Source: Bacilli bacterium (GTDB taxonomy: Bacteria > Bacillota_I > Bacilli_A > RF39 > UBA660). Taken from it: a DNA stretch of 49,061 nucleotides. Location: positions 1-49,061 of the forward strand of contig JAFRIS010000036.1 in the NCBI GenBank assembly GCA_017432665.1, in the 5' to 3' direction. Below the pieces are notes generated by a model. That model ran no database searches. It saw only the letters and a program-made list of their open reading frames with translations, and was not told where the DNA came from. Position 1 is the stretch's first letter. Each line of letters starts with the position of its first letter. Below, one piece after another: positions 47,235 to 49,061 of this stretch. Position numbers and translations under genes: made by a program.

Positions 47235-48317
47235 ATGAAAAGTTGCTTAGTAATAGGGTATATGAATGCTAACTTTGGTGATGATTTATTTTTCAAAATA
47301 CTATTTGAAAGATATAAAAAAGTTAAGTTCTATTTCTTTCCACCATCTGAATTATTAAAACAGTATAAAAGAACATTTAGACATAATAGGAATGTTATCT
47401 TTTATGATCAAGATGAATTCTATCTTAGATCAAAGGAAGAAGTGGGGGATGACTCTGTTCCCATTTATCTTTTCCCAATGATCTTAGAGAAAGCAAAAGA
47501 AGCGGACTTCTATATTAATATAGGGGGCAGTATCTTTATTCAAAATCCAGATTGGAAAGAAGATGACCGCTTTAAAATAAAAGAAGCATTAGGGAAAAAA
47601 CCATCATTTATTGTTGGCTGTAACTTTGGACCTGGAGATAAAGAATATCATGATTATTTTGAAAAATGGTTTAAAAATTTTGATGATGTTTGCTTTAGAG
47701 ATAAAAAATCTTATAAACAATTCAATAATTTGAATAATACTCGTATTGCGGATGACATTGTCTTAGTTGGTGCGAATAAAAACAAAAAAAGTCCAATGAA
47801 CAAGAAGACAATAGGTATTTCTGTTATTGATGTTGAGAATTATCCTGAAATAGCTAAAAGCAAAGAAAGTTATTTAAAATTTATAACTAATATTATTAAA
47901 ATTTATCAAGAAAAAGACTATAAAATATCTTTATTTTCATTCTGCAAAAAAGATGGAGATTTAAAAACTATATATGAAATACTTGAAAGAATTGATGATA
48001 ATAAAAATATTAAAGTTGTTTCTTATGAAGGTAATATTAATAGAGTAATATCTGAGTGGAAAAGTAATAAATATATTATTGCTACAAGATTTCATGCAGT
48101 AATATTGGCCCTTAAATATAAGCAAATATTTTTACCATTAGTGTATAGTGATAAAACAAGTGATTACTTAAAAGATATTGATAGAAGTATTAGAACAGTT
48201 GATATTAATAGTTTGAAAAATATTAATATCAACAAATTAACTTTTGTGGAAATAAACAAAAAATATAATTCCGAAGAACAATTTGAAAAAATAGACAAAT
48301 ATTTGAAAGGAGAATAG
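47235..48317 (+). CDS. Polysaccharide pyruvyl transferase family protein (WcaK/CsaB-like)
   Basis: A 360-residue protein of the family that adds ketal-linked pyruvate from phosphoenolpyruvate to sugars of surface polymers. Visible: GYMNANFGDDLFF at the N-terminus, NIGGSIFIQNP, FIVGCNFGPG, CFRDKKSY, ADDIVLVG and, near the C-terminus, the family-typical ATRFHAVILALKY. ATG 47235 is chosen for the AAAGGGA box; the upstream in-frame ATG 47217 has none. In Bacillus, CsaB pyruvylates the secondary wall polymer that S-layer-homology proteins bind; here the next gene encodes a wall-binding repeat protein, a suggestive parallel. Confidence 0.88.
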   Translation: MKSCLVIGYMNANFGDDLFFKILFERYKKVKFYFFPPSELLKQYKRTFRHNRNVIFYDQDEFYLRSKEEVGDDSVPIYLFPMILEKAKEADFYINIGGSIFIQNPDWKEDDRFKIKEALGKKPSFIVGCNFGPGDKEYHDYFEKWFKNFDDVCFRDKKSYKQFNNLNNTRIADDIVLVGANKNKKSPMNKKTIGISVIDVENYPEIAKSKESYLKFITNIIKIYQEKDYKISLFSFCKKDGDLKTIYEILERIDDNKNIKVVSYEGNINRVISEWKSNKYIIATRFHAVILALKYKQIFLPLVYSDKTSDYLKDIDRSIRTVDINSLKNININKLTFVEINKKYNSEEQFEKIDKYLKGE

Positions 48318-48318
48318 T

Positions 48319-49061
48319 ATGAATAGAAAAATTAGCATTTTAATTGTTGCATTAAGTGTTTTTATGATTACTTTTGATGTTCATGCAGAAGGCTGGAAAG
48401 AGAAAAATGGTTATAAATACTATGAAGATGCCGAAGGAAATATTTTGACTGGTTTTCAAGAAATAGATGGAGAAACTTATTTCTTATCTAGAGATACAAC
48501 TAGATTAGGAGCTATGAGAACTGGTATGTTAACTATTGGTGATCAAATATATTATTTGAATCCGTATTTAATAAAAGGACCTTTTAGCTATGGAGGTAAA
48601 GAATATTTTGCTAATAGCGAAGGTGAAATTCAAGTGGGATTTCAAACTGTTAATGGCAAGATATATTTTTATAGTAGATCTAAAGCTATGTATGGTGCTA
48701 AAAAGACGGGAATGATTACTGTTGGGGATACTAATTATTATTTAAACCCTGATGCCAAAACAGGTTGGTTTACTTATAAAGGAAATGAGTATTATGCCAA
48801 TAGTGAAGGGGCAATTCAAGTAGGATTTCAAACTATAGATAATAAGATTTATTTCTTATCAAGAGATAGAACAAAATATGGAGCTAAAAAAACAGGAATG
48901 CTTACAGTAGGAGGCACTAATTATTATTTAAATCCTGATGCTAAAACAGGTTGGTTTACTTATAAAGGAAATGAGTATTATGCCAATAGTGAAGGGGCAA
49001 TTCAAGTAGGATTTCAAACTATAGATAATAAGATTTATTTCTTATCAAGAGATAGAACAAA
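48319..49061 (+). CDS. Secreted cell-wall-binding repeat protein, 3'-truncated by window edge
   Basis: The frame stays open to the last base; 247 residues are visible. A signal peptide (about 1-23, ending DVHA) is followed directly by choline-binding-like (CW_binding_1-type) repeats: WKEKNGYKYYEDAEGNI, then three 62-residue units containing GKEYFANSEGE or GNEYYANSEGA, IQVGFQT and IYFLSRDRT. The aromatic/Gly pattern is that of wall-polymer-binding repeats. Any catalytic domain would lie beyond the window. AAAGGAG, inside the end of the pyruvyl transferase gene, serves as ribosome binding site, so the two are co-transcribed. Its ligand may be the polymer made by this locus. Confidence 0.88.
   Translation, partial: MNRKISILIVALSVFMITFDVHAEGWKEKNGYKYYEDAEGNILTGFQEIDGETYFLSRDTTRLGAMRTGMLTIGDQIYYLNPYLIKGPFSYGGKEYFANSEGEIQVGFQTVNGKIYFYSRSKAMYGAKKTGMITVGDTNYYLNPDAKTGWFTYKGNEYYANSEGAIQVGFQTIDNKIYFLSRDRTKYGAKKTGMLTVGGTNYYLNPDAKTGWFTYKGNEYYANSEGAIQVGFQTIDNKIYFLSRDRT
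48525..49061 (+). repeat. Tandem 186-base repeats in the wall-binding protein gene
   Basis: Units with a period of 186 bases (62 residues) are marked by GGATTTCAAAC at 48637, 48823 and 49009. The stretch 48943-49061 is identical to 48757-48875 (119 bases), which points to a recent duplication. The array continues past the window. Confidence 0.9.

Noticed and set aside
48525-49061. CRISPR-like array
   Set aside because: The repeat is periodic at 186 bases with no spacers and stays in one open reading frame; it encodes protein repeats.

Overview
The window is AT-rich DNA (roughly 30% GC by eye) from a low-GC member of the Bacillota. Genes carry strong AGGAGG-type ribosome binding sites and TATAAT -10 boxes, many extended as TGnTATAAT, and most transcription units end in short T-tailed hairpins. 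The DNA metabolism block pcrA-ligA-(membrane protein)-gatCAB matches the order known from Bacilli. TGA is a real stop codon here (for example at 20990, 37937, 39836 and 40797) and Trp is TGG, so the Mycoplasma code does not apply. The organism has a wall: an LTA synthase, an LCP ligase, a GH73 glucosaminidase, PASTA proteins and a sortase are all present. The only ribonucleotide reductase visible is the anaerobic class III enzyme. A wall-bearing, anaerobic, probably host-associated Bacilli lineage (Erysipelotrichia/RF39-like) fits, but this is inference and no species is claimed.

Layout. (1) 1-1748: class III ribonucleotide reductase. The nrdD frame stops before the glycyl-radical segment, and a separate 49-residue ORF with its own ribosome binding site carries that segment; nrdG follows. 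(2) 1951-5010: a surface adhesin (thioester domain plus two CnaB-like domains), a sortase, and a membrane protein. (3) 5074-14277: pcrA, a nucleotidyltransferase, ligA, a membrane protein, then gatC-gatA-gatB. (4) 14337-18786: an unknown anchored protein, a receptor with two solute-binding-like domains and a degenerate GGDEF domain, a YihY-family membrane protein, and a TasA/pilin-like secreted protein. (5) 18908-30738: wall genes (LTA synthase, anchored unknown, LCP-PASTA protein on the minus strand, GH73 glucosaminidase, M29 aminopeptidase, six-PASTA membrane protein on the minus strand).

(6) 30887-49061: a large surface glycopolymer locus running off the right end. It holds an O-antigen-ligase-like/GT4 fusion, GT2 enzymes, a HAD phosphatase fused to a GT-C-like membrane domain, two more GT-C-like proteins, a UbiA-family enzyme resembling decaprenyl-phosphate phosphoribosyltransferase, a GtrB-type polyprenyl-phosphate glycosyltransferase, a Wzm/Wzt ABC exporter, a GT2-GT4 fusion, a polysaccharide pyruvyl transferase and a wall-binding repeat protein. 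The logical reading is two kinds of lipid-linked sugar donor (hexose from GtrB, pentose from UbiA plus HAD) feeding extracytoplasmic GT-C transferases, with cytoplasmic GT2/GT4 enzymes building a chain exported by Wzm/Wzt and possibly pyruvylated.

No tRNA, rRNA, CRISPR array, transposase or prophage gene was recognised. No stretch longer than 300 bases lacks a gene; the longest gaps (1749-1950 and 23636-23836) are about 200 bases and hold promoters.
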